NCBI GenBank assembly: GCA_027038275.1
Contig: JALVXC010000015.1
Span: 1-64,000, forward strand
Reading direction: 5' to 3'
Length of the DNA: 64,000 nt
Source of the DNA: Campylobacteraceae bacterium
GTDB taxonomy: Bacteria > Campylobacterota > Campylobacteria > Campylobacterales > Sulfurovaceae
Shown: one piece after another, positions 46,677 through 55,633 of the stretch
Position numbering within the stretch: position 1 is the stretch's first letter
How the letters are laid out: every line of letters begins with the position of its first letter
Position numbers and translations under genes: made by a program
Notes under the pieces: model-generated
The model's input: the letters and a program-made list of their open reading frames with translations, nothing else
The model's database searches: none
Told to the model about the DNA's origin: nothing

Positions 46677-47759
46677 ATGTCTATAAAAAAAAGTAACATA
46701 CTCCTAATTGTTGGAAACTTATCTGCACCTGGAGGAGTAAGTGTATTTTGGAACTCACTATTGAGTTCCTATAGTAAAACCGACTATTTCAATTTTAATA
46801 TTCTTCAAATTGGTGGACATGGAAAGAATATCTTTGGACCAATAATTGACCAGTGGAAATTAAATCATAGAGTTAAATCAAATCAAAATCTCCAACTTGG
46901 TATTGTTAACCCATCTCTATTAAATAGAAGTTTTTTTAGAGATGCCCTCTTTTCCAAACAGATGGCAAGACATAATCTACCTTTTGTAGTCTTCTTTCAT
47001 GGTTGGGACTTAGAGTTTGAAAAGATAGTTACTAAAAAATATATAAATTTCTTCTTAAATAGTTTTGGAAAAGCTAAAAAGATTTTTGTTCTCTCCCAAG
47101 AGTTTAAAGATAAGATTATTGAGTGGGGCTACAAAGGTGAAGTAGTTGTCCAAACAACTACTGTAGATGCCTCACTAACAAATAACTTCTCACTAGAAGA
47201 AAAAAATAGAACCTCAACAAATACCACCACTATAAAAATCCTTTTTCTTTCAAGAGTCATAGTAGAAAAAGGTATTTTTGAGTTGCTAGAAGCATTTGAA
47301 AATCTAAATAAACGAGTAGATAATATTGAACTAATTATTGCTGGTGATGGTGAAGCTTTCAATCAATTAAAAAAAATAGTAAAAGGTAAAAAAAACATTA
47401 GATTAACAGGCTTTGTAGAAGGTGAAAAGAAAATAGCTCTTTTAAAAGAGAGTGACCTATATATACTTCCTAGCTATACAGAGGGGTTACCTATATCTGT
47501 ACTAGAGGCTATGTTGTTTGGATTACCAGTTATAACTACCAAAGTTGGTGGTCTAAAGAGTTTTTTTAAAGATAAAAAGATGGGATATTTTATTGAACCT
47601 AAAAGCATAATTGAGATAGAAGAGAAGATTGAACTCATACTTTCAGATAAACAAAGACTAAAAGAGATGGGTGAGTTTAACTACCACTATGCACAAGAGG
47701 AGTTAACCAATAATATAGTTGCAAAAAGACTATATGCTCAATTAAAGGAATTAATATAA
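46677..47759 (+). CDS. GT4-family glycosyltransferase
   Basis: A 360-residue GT-B fold transferase that would add a sugar to the growing exopolysaccharide unit at the cytoplasmic membrane face. N-terminal acceptor domain with NLSAPGGVSVFWNSL; C-terminal Glycos_transf_1 domain with LFLSRVIVEKGIFELLEA, LIIAGDGEAF, and the nucleotide-sugar motif SYTEGLPISVLEAMLFGLPV containing the EX7E pair. I place the start at the ATG at 46677, with AAGAG six bases upstream and the protein beginning just before the first beta strand; a TTG 45 bases upstream is in frame but has no supporting site. Its stop overlaps the next start by one base. Confidence 0.9.
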   Translation: MSIKKSNILLIVGNLSAPGGVSVFWNSLLSSYSKTDYFNFNILQIGGHGKNIFGPIIDQWKLNHRVKSNQNLQLGIVNPSLLNRSFFRDALFSKQMARHNLPFVVFFHGWDLEFEKIVTKKYINFFLNSFGKAKKIFVLSQEFKDKIIEWGYKGEVVVQTTTVDASLTNNFSLEEKNRTSTNTTTIKILFLSRVIVEKGIFELLEAFENLNKRVDNIELIIAGDGEAFNQLKKIVKGKKNIRLTGFVEGEKKIALLKESDLYILPSYTEGLPISVLEAMLFGLPVITTKVGGLKSFFKDKKMGYFIEPKSIIEIEEKIELILSDKQRLKEMGEFNYHYAQEELTNNIVAKRLYAQLKELI

Positions 47760-48925
47760 TGATAAAAAAAGAACTAATAGAGAAGTATCTATTAAAGAGT
47801 GACCTATCTACTTATGACCCATATGATGTATGGAAGACCAACATAGGTGATAAAATAAAAAAACTCTACTATAAAAATAAATATTTGGGTCTTATACCTG
47901 CTGGTGCTGTAACTATTTACGACCTCTATATAAATAACAGTAAACGAAATGGCTACTACAAACAAGAGTACCCTATAGCTAGAGCACAAGCATCTATTGC
48001 ACTTTTAAACCTATATAAACAAGAAAAAAATCTTAAATATATTGAATATGCAAAAAAGCATATTGATTGGTTATTGCAAAATAACTCTATAGGATATAGT
48101 GGCTACTGTTGGGGAATGAACTATGACTGGGTATACACAGCAACTGAAACTTACGATAAAAATACACCCTTTATCACACACACACCCTACCCTTTAGAGG
48201 CATTGGTTCTATACTACAATATTACTAAAGATAAAACTGTTTTAGATGCTATTAAATCTATTTTCCTCTTTTTAGAAAAAGATATTAAAGTAATGAGAGA
48301 GACCGAAGATATGCTTATTTTATCTTATGGAGCTCAAAAAGATAGAATAGTAACAAATGCAAATAGCTATGGTATCTATATGTATGCTCTACTTATTGAC
48401 TTTTTTCCAGAGAAAGAGGAGTATATTAAAAGCAAGATAAAAAAACTTTACAACTTCATAAAATCTGCACAACAAGATGATGGCTCATGGCTATATGCCC
48501 CTTATGATAAAGATACATTTATAGACTGTTTTCATAGTGCTATTGTAGTAAAAAATCTTATTAAAACTAGTAAATTAACCTATTTAGAAGATGTTGAAAC
48601 TATCATAACTAAAGGATATGACTATATTATAGAGAATTTTATGAATAAAAAGTATAACTTGTGTAAACGCTTCTCTATAAGTAATAAAATATCTATTACT
48701 AAATTTGACCTCTATGATAATGCAGAGGTATTAAACTTAGCAATTATGCTAAATGACAAAGAGACTATTCAAAAGCTCTCAAATAGTATTAAAAAATATT
48801 TTATTAATAAAGATAATGATATTGCCTCTATGATTGACCTATGTGGAAAACCAAAAAATTTTAATCATCTTAGATGGGCTGTTGTCCCCTACTTAAATAC
48901 TTTATCAAAAATGGAGAACTATTAA
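47759..48925 (+). CDS. Stand-alone predicted alpha-toroid protein of the exopolysaccharide locus
   Basis: A 388-residue, mostly helical protein without signal peptide. It is paralogous to the N-terminal half of the WecG fusion at 37152-39017, sharing YDPYDVW, YSGYCWGMNYDW, QDDGSWLYAPYDKDTFIDCFHS and spacing. Repeating helix pairs with W/D/H motifs suggest an (alpha/alpha)6 barrel of the kind found in glycoside hydrolases, lyases and sugar epimerases. Family name not recognised. Translational coupling on both sides (1-bp overlap with the GT4 gene, 1-bp gap to asnB) ties it closely to polymer synthesis. It might act on a lipid-linked intermediate, but this is not shown. Confidence 0.75.
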   Translation: MIKKELIEKYLLKSDLSTYDPYDVWKTNIGDKIKKLYYKNKYLGLIPAGAVTIYDLYINNSKRNGYYKQEYPIARAQASIALLNLYKQEKNLKYIEYAKKHIDWLLQNNSIGYSGYCWGMNYDWVYTATETYDKNTPFITHTPYPLEALVLYYNITKDKTVLDAIKSIFLFLEKDIKVMRETEDMLILSYGAQKDRIVTNANSYGIYMYALLIDFFPEKEEYIKSKIKKLYNFIKSAQQDDGSWLYAPYDKDTFIDCFHSAIVVKNLIKTSKLTYLEDVETIITKGYDYIIENFMNKKYNLCKRFSISNKISITKFDLYDNAEVLNLAIMLNDKETIQKLSNSIKKYFINKDNDIASMIDLCGKPKNFNHLRWAVVPYLNTLSKMENY

Positions 48926-48926
48926 T

Positions 48927-50780
48927 ATGTGTGGAATTTTAGGAGCAGTCAATAAATCTTTTGAAAAAGATACACTAGAGCTTATCTCTCATCGTGGACC
49001 AGATGATAGTGATATTATACACCTTGATATTGAGAAGGACTCTATATATTTAGGACATGTTCGACTCTCTATTCAAGACTTAAGCTCAGCTGGACATCAA
49101 CCTATGTATTCAGCCAATAAAAAATTTATTATTATCTTTAATGGTGAAATCTATAATCACCTAGAGCTTAGAGAGAGACTTGATGATATTGATTTTAATG
49201 GTCATAGTGATACAGAGACCATTGTTAACTATATAGCAAAATATGGTATTGAGTCAGCAAAAGAGTTTAATGGTATTTTTGCCTTTTCGCTTCTGGATAT
49301 AGAGAGAAAAAAACTATATATTATGCGAGACAGATTTGGAGTAAAACCACTCTACTACTACCATAAAGATAGAGAGTTTATATTCTCTTCAGAGATGAAA
49401 CCGATTTTAAAGATGATTTCTAACTTTAAACTAGATATGAATTCTGTAAATGAGTACTTAGTTTTACGATACAACCCCTCTCCTAAAACAATAGTAGAAG
49501 GTATTAAAAAGGTCTACCCTGGTGAGATACTAGAGTATGACTTAAATGAGCATATTTTAGACAAAGTCACCAATATTAATGAAGAGCTAATACCCAATAT
49601 AAAAATAGATAGAAACAGAAGTGAAGCCTATTGGATTGATGCTGTAAGTGAAAAACTAGAGATTGCAGTAAAAAGACAGATGATAGGTGATGTAGAGGTA
49701 GGAAGCTTCCTTTCAGGGGGTATAGACTCTGCACTAGTAACAGCCATAGCATCAAAATATACAAAAAACAAAATAAAAACATTTTGTATAGGCTTTAATG
49801 GTTCTGCACAATTTAGTGAAGCTGACGACGCAAAAAGGTCTGCTGAGATTTTAGGTACAGAACACTACGATATTATTGCAAATGCTGATGAATATATGAA
49901 AATTCTTGAAAAGTCTAGCTATATTAATGAAGAGCCTAACGGTACAGTAAACACCTTTGCTCAATATGAAGTGAGTAGACTAGGAGCTAAATATACCAAA
50001 GTTATCTTAGCAGGGCAAGGGGCTGATGAAATTTTTATGGGCTATAAAAAATACTCTGCTGAATTAAAAAGAGAGAGATACCTCTCTCTTATTAAACTCG
50101 CTAAACAGTTCAATTTTTTATTCTCTAGTCCAAAGTACCATAAGATGCAACGTGCATTATATAGCTTAACAGAGGAAAATATATTAACTCGTTTTGAAAA
50201 AGTCTATACTGTTTACCAAGAAGAGGAAAAAAGAAGATTACTAGAGAGTAAATTTAATAACCATCAAACAGGTCTATACTACTTCTACAACCTTATTCCC
50301 AAAGAGTTAAGTAGCTTAGATAAAATGTCTATTCTCGATACCTATACCTCTCTAAGCGATGAGCTACTTATGTATGGAGACAAAACAACCATGGCAACCT
50401 CTATTGAGATGAGAGTTCCTTTTTTAGACAATGACCTTGTAGCACTTGTCCAAAAGATTCCAAATGAGTATAAAATCAAAAATGGAGTACATAAATATAT
50501 TTTAAAAGAGGTAGCTAAGAGGTATCTTCCAGATGAGATTATAAACCGTCCTAAAAAGGGTTTTGATATGCCTAGTTTAGAGTGGTTTCAAGGTGATTTA
50601 AACAGTGATATTATGCAACTATTATGTTCAAAAGATTCATTAATTACTAACTACATAGATAAAAATGAGATAGAAAATCTTATTTTAAAATATAAAAACA
50701 AAAAAGAGTTTGATGTGCGTAAGATTTATCTATTGATGAGTATAGAGCATCTTTTGCGTCTATTAAATAAGAGATTATAA
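48927..50780 (+). CDS. asnB: AsnB-like glutamine-hydrolysing amidotransferase
   Basis: A 617-residue asparagine synthetase-type enzyme. The N-terminal class II glutaminase begins MCGILGAV with Cys2 as nucleophile and has ISHRGPDD and IIFNGEIYNH. The synthetase domain has the pyrophosphate loop FLSGGIDSALVTAI, LAGQGADEIFMGYKKY and the late EMRVPFLDNDL. In capsule and exopolysaccharide loci such proteins often amidate sugar acids rather than make free asparagine; its place as last gene here favours that role, which is inference. A perfect 34-bp palindrome spans the stop codon. Confidence 0.9.
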   Translation: MCGILGAVNKSFEKDTLELISHRGPDDSDIIHLDIEKDSIYLGHVRLSIQDLSSAGHQPMYSANKKFIIIFNGEIYNHLELRERLDDIDFNGHSDTETIVNYIAKYGIESAKEFNGIFAFSLLDIERKKLYIMRDRFGVKPLYYYHKDREFIFSSEMKPILKMISNFKLDMNSVNEYLVLRYNPSPKTIVEGIKKVYPGEILEYDLNEHILDKVTNINEELIPNIKIDRNRSEAYWIDAVSEKLEIAVKRQMIGDVEVGSFLSGGIDSALVTAIASKYTKNKIKTFCIGFNGSAQFSEADDAKRSAEILGTEHYDIIANADEYMKILEKSSYINEEPNGTVNTFAQYEVSRLGAKYTKVILAGQGADEIFMGYKKYSAELKRERYLSLIKLAKQFNFLFSSPKYHKMQRALYSLTEENILTRFEKVYTVYQEEEKRRLLESKFNNHQTGLYYFYNLIPKELSSLDKMSILDTYTSLSDELLMYGDKTTMATSIEMRVPFLDNDLVALVQKIPNEYKIKNGVHKYILKEVAKRYLPDEIINRPKKGFDMPSLEWFQGDLNSDIMQLLCSKDSLITNYIDKNEIENLILKYKNKKEFDVRKIYLLMSIEHLLRLLNKRL

Positions 50781-50794
50781 TCTCTTATTTAATA
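50761..50794 (+). terminator. Perfect 34-bp palindrome with U tract, terminator of the exopolysaccharide operon
   Basis: The 17 bases TATTAAATAAGAGATTA are followed directly by their exact reverse complement. The asnB stop codon (50778-50780) is at the centre. Seven T residues follow at 50801-50807, so the forward transcript would form a long hairpin plus U tract. Confidence 0.8.
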
Positions 50795-50816
50795 TAATTA
50801 TTTTTTTATTATAATC

Positions 50817-52484
50817 TCATCTCTTCACCCAAACCCTCTTACCATCAAAAACCACACCCATTTTTAAAATATTGATATATCCTCTCTTTTTAACATCAAT
50901 CTCATACTGCTTCTCTTCTATCTGTTTTAGAGCCTTATCAAGAGCTTTCTCTTTAGTCTCCTCTTCAAACTCATCTATTGTTTTTAACTCCATTATAATT
51001 GCTAATCTGTTTTTATCTTCTTTATGAAGTAAAATAATATCAACTCTACCAAGCCCTGACTCTCTATTTGAGATTACCTCATAATCATTAAGGCTTATTA
51101 AAATACCAAGTAAAAAGGCATGATAAACTGCCTCTTCATTTTTTTTGTTAACATCATAAAAAGAGAGTGTCTCTAATACAAACTCACTAAAGAGTCTCTC
51201 AAAGAGTTTAATCTCTCCATCAATAAGTGCATTTAGTAAAACTCTTAATCTATCATCTCTAAAACTCTCATTTAACCAACTAGAGATTATATTTCTAAAG
51301 ATGTAGTGAACCTCTTTATTGGGAATAGTCAAATCACAATGGTAGGTTTTGTTTATTAACTCTCTGTTTACACACTTTAAGTAGCCACTAAAAAAGAGCA
51401 AAGAGTAGATATTTTTGTCATTTTTCTCTATCTCACTAAAGACAATATTGCTATCTATTTGAGTTCTAATGCTTTCACCATTTAGCCACGCCTCTAAACT
51501 CTTTTTAAAATTTAAAGAGGAGATATTGATTAAGTGTTTTAGTAACTCATTAGAAGATGTATTTGCCCAATATGGTAGGAGTTCATGTTTTGGATTGTCT
51601 ATAAAATTTAGAATTGACCAAGGGTTAAATATGGTCTCCTCTCCTATCTTATAACCATTGTATGAGTCACTTACCTCTTCATATTTATCACTTAATCCAA
51701 AATCAGCCAATATCTGCTTTGTCTCATTGACAGTAAAACCAAATCTATTACTATATCTTGTATCAGATATTGTATAAGTTGCAATATTATTAAGCCCACT
51801 AAAAATTGACTCTCTGCTAACTCTTAAAATTCCTGTAATAACTCCTCTATATAAAAAATCATTATCTTTAAATGCTCCACTAAGTAGGTTTCTAATAAAC
51901 TCTATAAATTCGTTGTAGTACCCATGCAAGTATGAGGCGTGGATTGGGGTGTCGTACTCGTCTATGAGGATTACTACTTGTTGGTTATATTTTTGAGATA
52001 GTAGTTTAGAGAGTAGAGATAAGCTCTCTTCAATACTCGATTGTGTAGCTTTTCCCTCTAATATATTAAGATATTCTAATTTATCCAAAAAGTCTAAACT
52101 CTCTACATCTATCTCTTTATAGTGCCTCATAAACTCCCTTCTAATAAGTGAATAGAGTTTAATATAACTACTCTCAAAATCTCTCTGTTTTATATCTTTA
52201 AAACTCAAAAAGATAACAGGATATCTGTTTAGATGTTCTCTAAACTCTTCTGTTTGATAGATAGCTAAATCTTTAAAAAGCTCTTCGCTATCTTCTCTAT
52301 TTTCAAAAAAATAGCGAAGCATAGAGAGATTTAGAGTCTTACCAAAACGTCTAGGTCTTGGCAAAAGTGTTATCTGTGCATTTGAGTTTATGAGTTCTTG
52401 GATTATTAATGATTTGTCTACAAAATAGTTATTGTCTTTTATTACTCTTCTAAAATCGCTTATGCCTATAGGTAGTCTTTTCAT
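50817..52484 (-). CDS. AAA-ATPase-like / PD-(D/E)XK nuclease family protein
   Basis: A 555-residue protein of the widespread AAA-ATPase_like plus PDDEXK_9 family. The N-terminus reads RRVIKDNNYFVDKSL, then a Walker-A-like LPRPRRFGKTLNLSML; VVILIDEYDTPIHASY is the Walker B region. The C-terminal nuclease-like core has GRVDIILLHKEDKNR and IIMELKTIDEFEEE, with Asp, Glu and Lys in the PD-(D/E)XK arrangement. Function is not established; members are highly multiplied in some genomes and have been suspected of defence or mobile-element roles. It stands alone between the exopolysaccharide locus and the second kinase. Confidence 0.85.
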   Translation of the reverse strand: MKRLPIGISDFRRVIKDNNYFVDKSLIIQELINSNAQITLLPRPRRFGKTLNLSMLRYFFENREDSEELFKDLAIYQTEEFREHLNRYPVIFLSFKDIKQRDFESSYIKLYSLIRREFMRHYKEIDVESLDFLDKLEYLNILEGKATQSSIEESLSLLSKLLSQKYNQQVVILIDEYDTPIHASYLHGYYNEFIEFIRNLLSGAFKDNDFLYRGVITGILRVSRESIFSGLNNIATYTISDTRYSNRFGFTVNETKQILADFGLSDKYEEVSDSYNGYKIGEETIFNPWSILNFIDNPKHELLPYWANTSSNELLKHLINISSLNFKKSLEAWLNGESIRTQIDSNIVFSEIEKNDKNIYSLLFFSGYLKCVNRELINKTYHCDLTIPNKEVHYIFRNIISSWLNESFRDDRLRVLLNALIDGEIKLFERLFSEFVLETLSFYDVNKKNEEAVYHAFLLGILISLNDYEVISNRESGLGRVDIILLHKEDKNRLAIIMELKTIDEFEEETKEKALDKALKQIEEKQYEIDVKKRGYINILKMGVVFDGKRVWVKR

Positions 52485-52544
52485 CTTTTTACTTTTGGTT
52501 TTTTGGGGTATTATAGCATAAGTACCTAACCATATATAGATATC

Positions 52545-54944
52545 CTACGAAACCTTATAGAGTCCTATCATCTGGTCAACTTTCTCTTTAATACTAACAT
52601 AATCTGTAACCTTATCAGAGATAAATGTAAAATTTTCTTTGTCACTAGGAGCTATAACTGCTCTACCATCTACAAAAAGCATAGACGGAATATTTTGAGC
52701 TTTAATATATTGAGCTACATTACTATGTGCTACTTCACTATTAACCCTATCTAAAAGAATACATTTATAGGAGTTGACATCCATTACCTTTTTTAACTCA
52801 TCAAGATTTTTAACAACATCTACCGAGTAGTCCAACTTCTCTAAAATAGCAGAGATAATCTTTGCCTCCATTGGAGTCTCTTTGTAGAGTAAAATATCTC
52901 TTTTTGAAACTTCAGGAAGAACAACACTACTAGACTCCTTAAAGAATAGCTTCAATACACCAATAAACTTCTCTAAATTAATCGGCTTAGATACATACTC
53001 ATCTACCCCCTCTGCCATAAAGTGTTCTCTGTCTCCCTTTAGAGCATTTGCAGTTACAGCAACTATTGGTGTATGAGCAAGATTATTACTTTGTTCAAAT
53101 GAAATTATTGCTTTTGTTGCCTCTAAACCATTCATAACAGGCATCTGTATATCCATAAATACAATATCATACTTGTCTGCATTTTTCATATACATACTCA
53201 ATCCCTCTCTACCATTGTTAGCACACTCTGAATCAATTCCAATATTTTTCAAAGTATGCTGAATCATCTTTTGGTTAATAGGATTATCTTCAACTACCAA
53301 AGCATGGATATTTGAAAAGAGTTGTTTTTTATCGGTTGTAGTAGTAGTTTTATTTGGAATAGAAATACTTATACTATTATCTTTATGCTCAACTAAGTTA
53401 GTAAAAGATTTTTCTACTTTCGAGAAGCTTATAGGTTCATAAAGTACATGTGTAAATTTAGCAGAAATTTTTTGAATTAGATTGTGTCTATTTAGTTTTG
53501 TTACCAATATAATATTAGAGTTAGCACCATAATGTTCTACTATCTGCTCTAACTCATTTTGGTTAATCTTGTCGTAGTGAATATAAAAAGCATCAAACAT
53601 TGAAGAGTTTGCAGATAGAGACTCTTTAAAGCTCTTAAAACGAGTTATAGAGATATGAGAAAAAGAGAGAAGATAATCTTCTAAATAGTGGTTGGATTCT
53701 TTTATACTAACCTCTTGTGGTGCATAGATTGCTACTCTCATTGGTTCTAAAACGGTCTCACGCTCTATATCTTTTTTAGGCATCTTTAAGGTAAAATAGA
53801 AAGAGCTACCCTCTCCTAATTTACTCTCTACTTTTAAAGCACCACCTAAAGCATTAACTAACCCTGCTGAAATTGTTAGCCCAAGCCCTGTTCCTCCATA
53901 TTTTCGAGAAGTACTAATATCTGCTTGGGTAAAGGCATCAAAGACTTTATCTTCATGCTCTTTAGAGATTCCTACTCCTGTATCTTTAACCATAAACTTA
54001 ACTGTAATATTTTCATTTGATGTAGATACATTTTTAATGATTACATCAATAGCTCCTTTATTATTTGTAAACTTAACAGCATTAGAGATAAGATTAATAA
54101 GTACCTGCTTAATCTTTCCTGGGTCAGAACGAAGAAGCATAGAAGAGAATATAGGGTCAATCCATAATGAAAAGTCAATATCTTTTTTTGAAGCATTAGC
54201 AGCATAAGACTCTATAACATTCTCAAACTCCTCTATAGGATTAAAATATACCTCCTCTAATGAGATATGACCATTTTCTATTTTTGAAATATCTAAAATA
54301 TCATTAATAATAGAAAGTAAATTTTCTGAACTCTTTCTAATAATATTTAAAAACTCCTTTTGCTCCTCATCTAAGCTTGTTGAACTTAAAAACTTTGTAA
54401 AACCAATAATTCCATTAAGTGGAGTACGAATCTCATGTGACATATTAGCAAGAAAAAGACTCTTTGTTCGATTAGCAGCAGTAGCTAATTCTTGATTGAG
54501 TTTTAACTCATGAATCATTTCAGACATAAGCTCATAAATCTCTGAAAAGTTCTTCTTTTTTATCATACACTTAAACTCTTTAACCTTCTCTTGGTCTTGA
54601 TACTCTTCTAAATCATCTAAAAGTCTTTGCAAACTTTTATTCTCTAATTTCATATATTTTAAAATATATTTACGACGTGAAAGCATAAATAAAGAGAGAG
54701 CTAAAACCATAATAGAAGTCATCATAATAGTCAGTTGTTCCTCTTTTCGTGATGAGATATCATCTACACTCTTTAAAACTTTATATTGCTTTTCAACATT
54801 ATCTAAATAAGAATAGTTTTGATACCCTTTATAAAAAAGAAAACTTGAACCTAAAATAAGGATTAGATAAATAGCAAAGATAAAAATTTTAGAACTATTT
54901 ATAGAAATTGCTGTTTTAGAAAATTTATTGAGTCTTTTTTTCAT
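52545..54944 (-). CDS. Membrane-bound hybrid sensor histidine kinase, paralogue of the first
   Basis: A 799-residue kinase with the same architecture as the protein at 2092-4395. Two membrane helices at about 19-38 and 70-89 with a ~30-residue loop, HisKA with His170 in MSHEIRTPLNGIIGF, HATPase_c with LINLISNAVKF, DTGVGIS and GTGLGLTIS, a divergent receiver-like segment (about 415-530, VAIYAPQEVSIKESN), a canonical receiver (about 545-665, VVEDNPINQ, VFMDIQMPVMNG, YVSKP) and a C-terminal receiver-like domain (from ~682) that keeps CILLDRV but lacks the acidic pocket. It is antisense to and directly upstream of rpsF. Signal and output are unknown. Confidence 0.9.
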   Translation of the reverse strand: MKKRLNKFSKTAISINSSKIFIFAIYLILILGSSFLFYKGYQNYSYLDNVEKQYKVLKSVDDISSRKEEQLTIMMTSIMVLALSLFMLSRRKYILKYMKLENKSLQRLLDDLEEYQDQEKVKEFKCMIKKKNFSEIYELMSEMIHELKLNQELATAANRTKSLFLANMSHEIRTPLNGIIGFTKFLSSTSLDEEQKEFLNIIRKSSENLLSIINDILDISKIENGHISLEEVYFNPIEEFENVIESYAANASKKDIDFSLWIDPIFSSMLLRSDPGKIKQVLINLISNAVKFTNNKGAIDVIIKNVSTSNENITVKFMVKDTGVGISKEHEDKVFDAFTQADISTSRKYGGTGLGLTISAGLVNALGGALKVESKLGEGSSFYFTLKMPKKDIERETVLEPMRVAIYAPQEVSIKESNHYLEDYLLSFSHISITRFKSFKESLSANSSMFDAFYIHYDKINQNELEQIVEHYGANSNIILVTKLNRHNLIQKISAKFTHVLYEPISFSKVEKSFTNLVEHKDNSISISIPNKTTTTTDKKQLFSNIHALVVEDNPINQKMIQHTLKNIGIDSECANNGREGLSMYMKNADKYDIVFMDIQMPVMNGLEATKAIISFEQSNNLAHTPIVAVTANALKGDREHFMAEGVDEYVSKPINLEKFIGVLKLFFKESSSVVLPEVSKRDILLYKETPMEAKIISAILEKLDYSVDVVKNLDELKKVMDVNSYKCILLDRVNSEVAHSNVAQYIKAQNIPSMLFVDGRAVIAPSDKENFTFISDKVTDYVSIKEKVDQMIGLYKVS

Positions 54945-55195
54945 AATAGAATACCTTAAAAATATGTTATTCCTAAATTATATAATATAATTATTTTATT
55001 TAAGTTTATTTTTATGAATTAAATTTAAAATAGACACTTTTTTATATAAATACTATTTTAACAACCTAATCATCCTCTCAATTTAGCAAGAATCTATCTA
55101 CTTTATGATAACATCATGCTTCCAAAATTCTTGCTCATAATTTGGAGACCATTATATGGTTTAAATAGATGGGCTATAAAACCAAAAGGAACACA

Positions 55196-55603
55196 ATGAA
55201 CAACTACGAAACACTGTATGTACTTAAACCTACACTTACAGATGAAGAGACAGCAGCAAACATTGCAAAAATTGAAGAGATTCTTGTAAAACAAGATGCC
55301 CAGATTCTTGCTACCAATAAAATGGGTATGAGAAGACTTGCTTACCCTGTTCAAAAACATGAACGTGGTTTCTACACTGTTATCTACTTTAAAGCTAAAG
55401 GTAGTGTAATTGCAGAGCTTGAGAGAAACTTAAAGTTTAATGAAGATGTTATTAAATATCTTACTGTTAAATATACAAAGAAAAAAGAGATAGCACAGTT
55501 TGAAAAACTTATAGCATCTACAAATCAAGTTAAAGAAGAGCCTAAAGTTGAAGAGACACCTACTACAACTGAAGAAGCGACAACAGAGACAGCTCAAGCA
55601 TAA
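55196..55603 (+). CDS. rpsF: 30S ribosomal protein S6
   Basis: Binds S18 on the small subunit platform. From the ATG at 55196 the protein is 135 residues: MNNYETLYVLKPTLTDEE, the RRLAYPVQKHERGFYTV core and NEDVIKYLTVKY. An acidic/Thr-rich tail (EEPKVEETPTTTEE) extends beyond the core, common in this phylum. AAGGA lies five bases before this ATG; nine codons upstream in frame lack a ribosome-binding site. First gene of the rpsF-ssb-rpsR unit. The ~250-bp upstream gap has a small hairpin (AGACCAT/ATGGTTT, 55146-55162) that could be part of a leader, weakly supported. Confidence 0.96.
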   Translation: MNNYETLYVLKPTLTDEETAANIAKIEEILVKQDAQILATNKMGMRRLAYPVQKHERGFYTVIYFKAKGSVIAELERNLKFNEDVIKYLTVKYTKKKEIAQFEKLIASTNQVKEEPKVEETPTTTEEATTETAQA

Positions 55604-55633
55604 CTCAAAAGCAATTAATTTACGGAGAACCCC

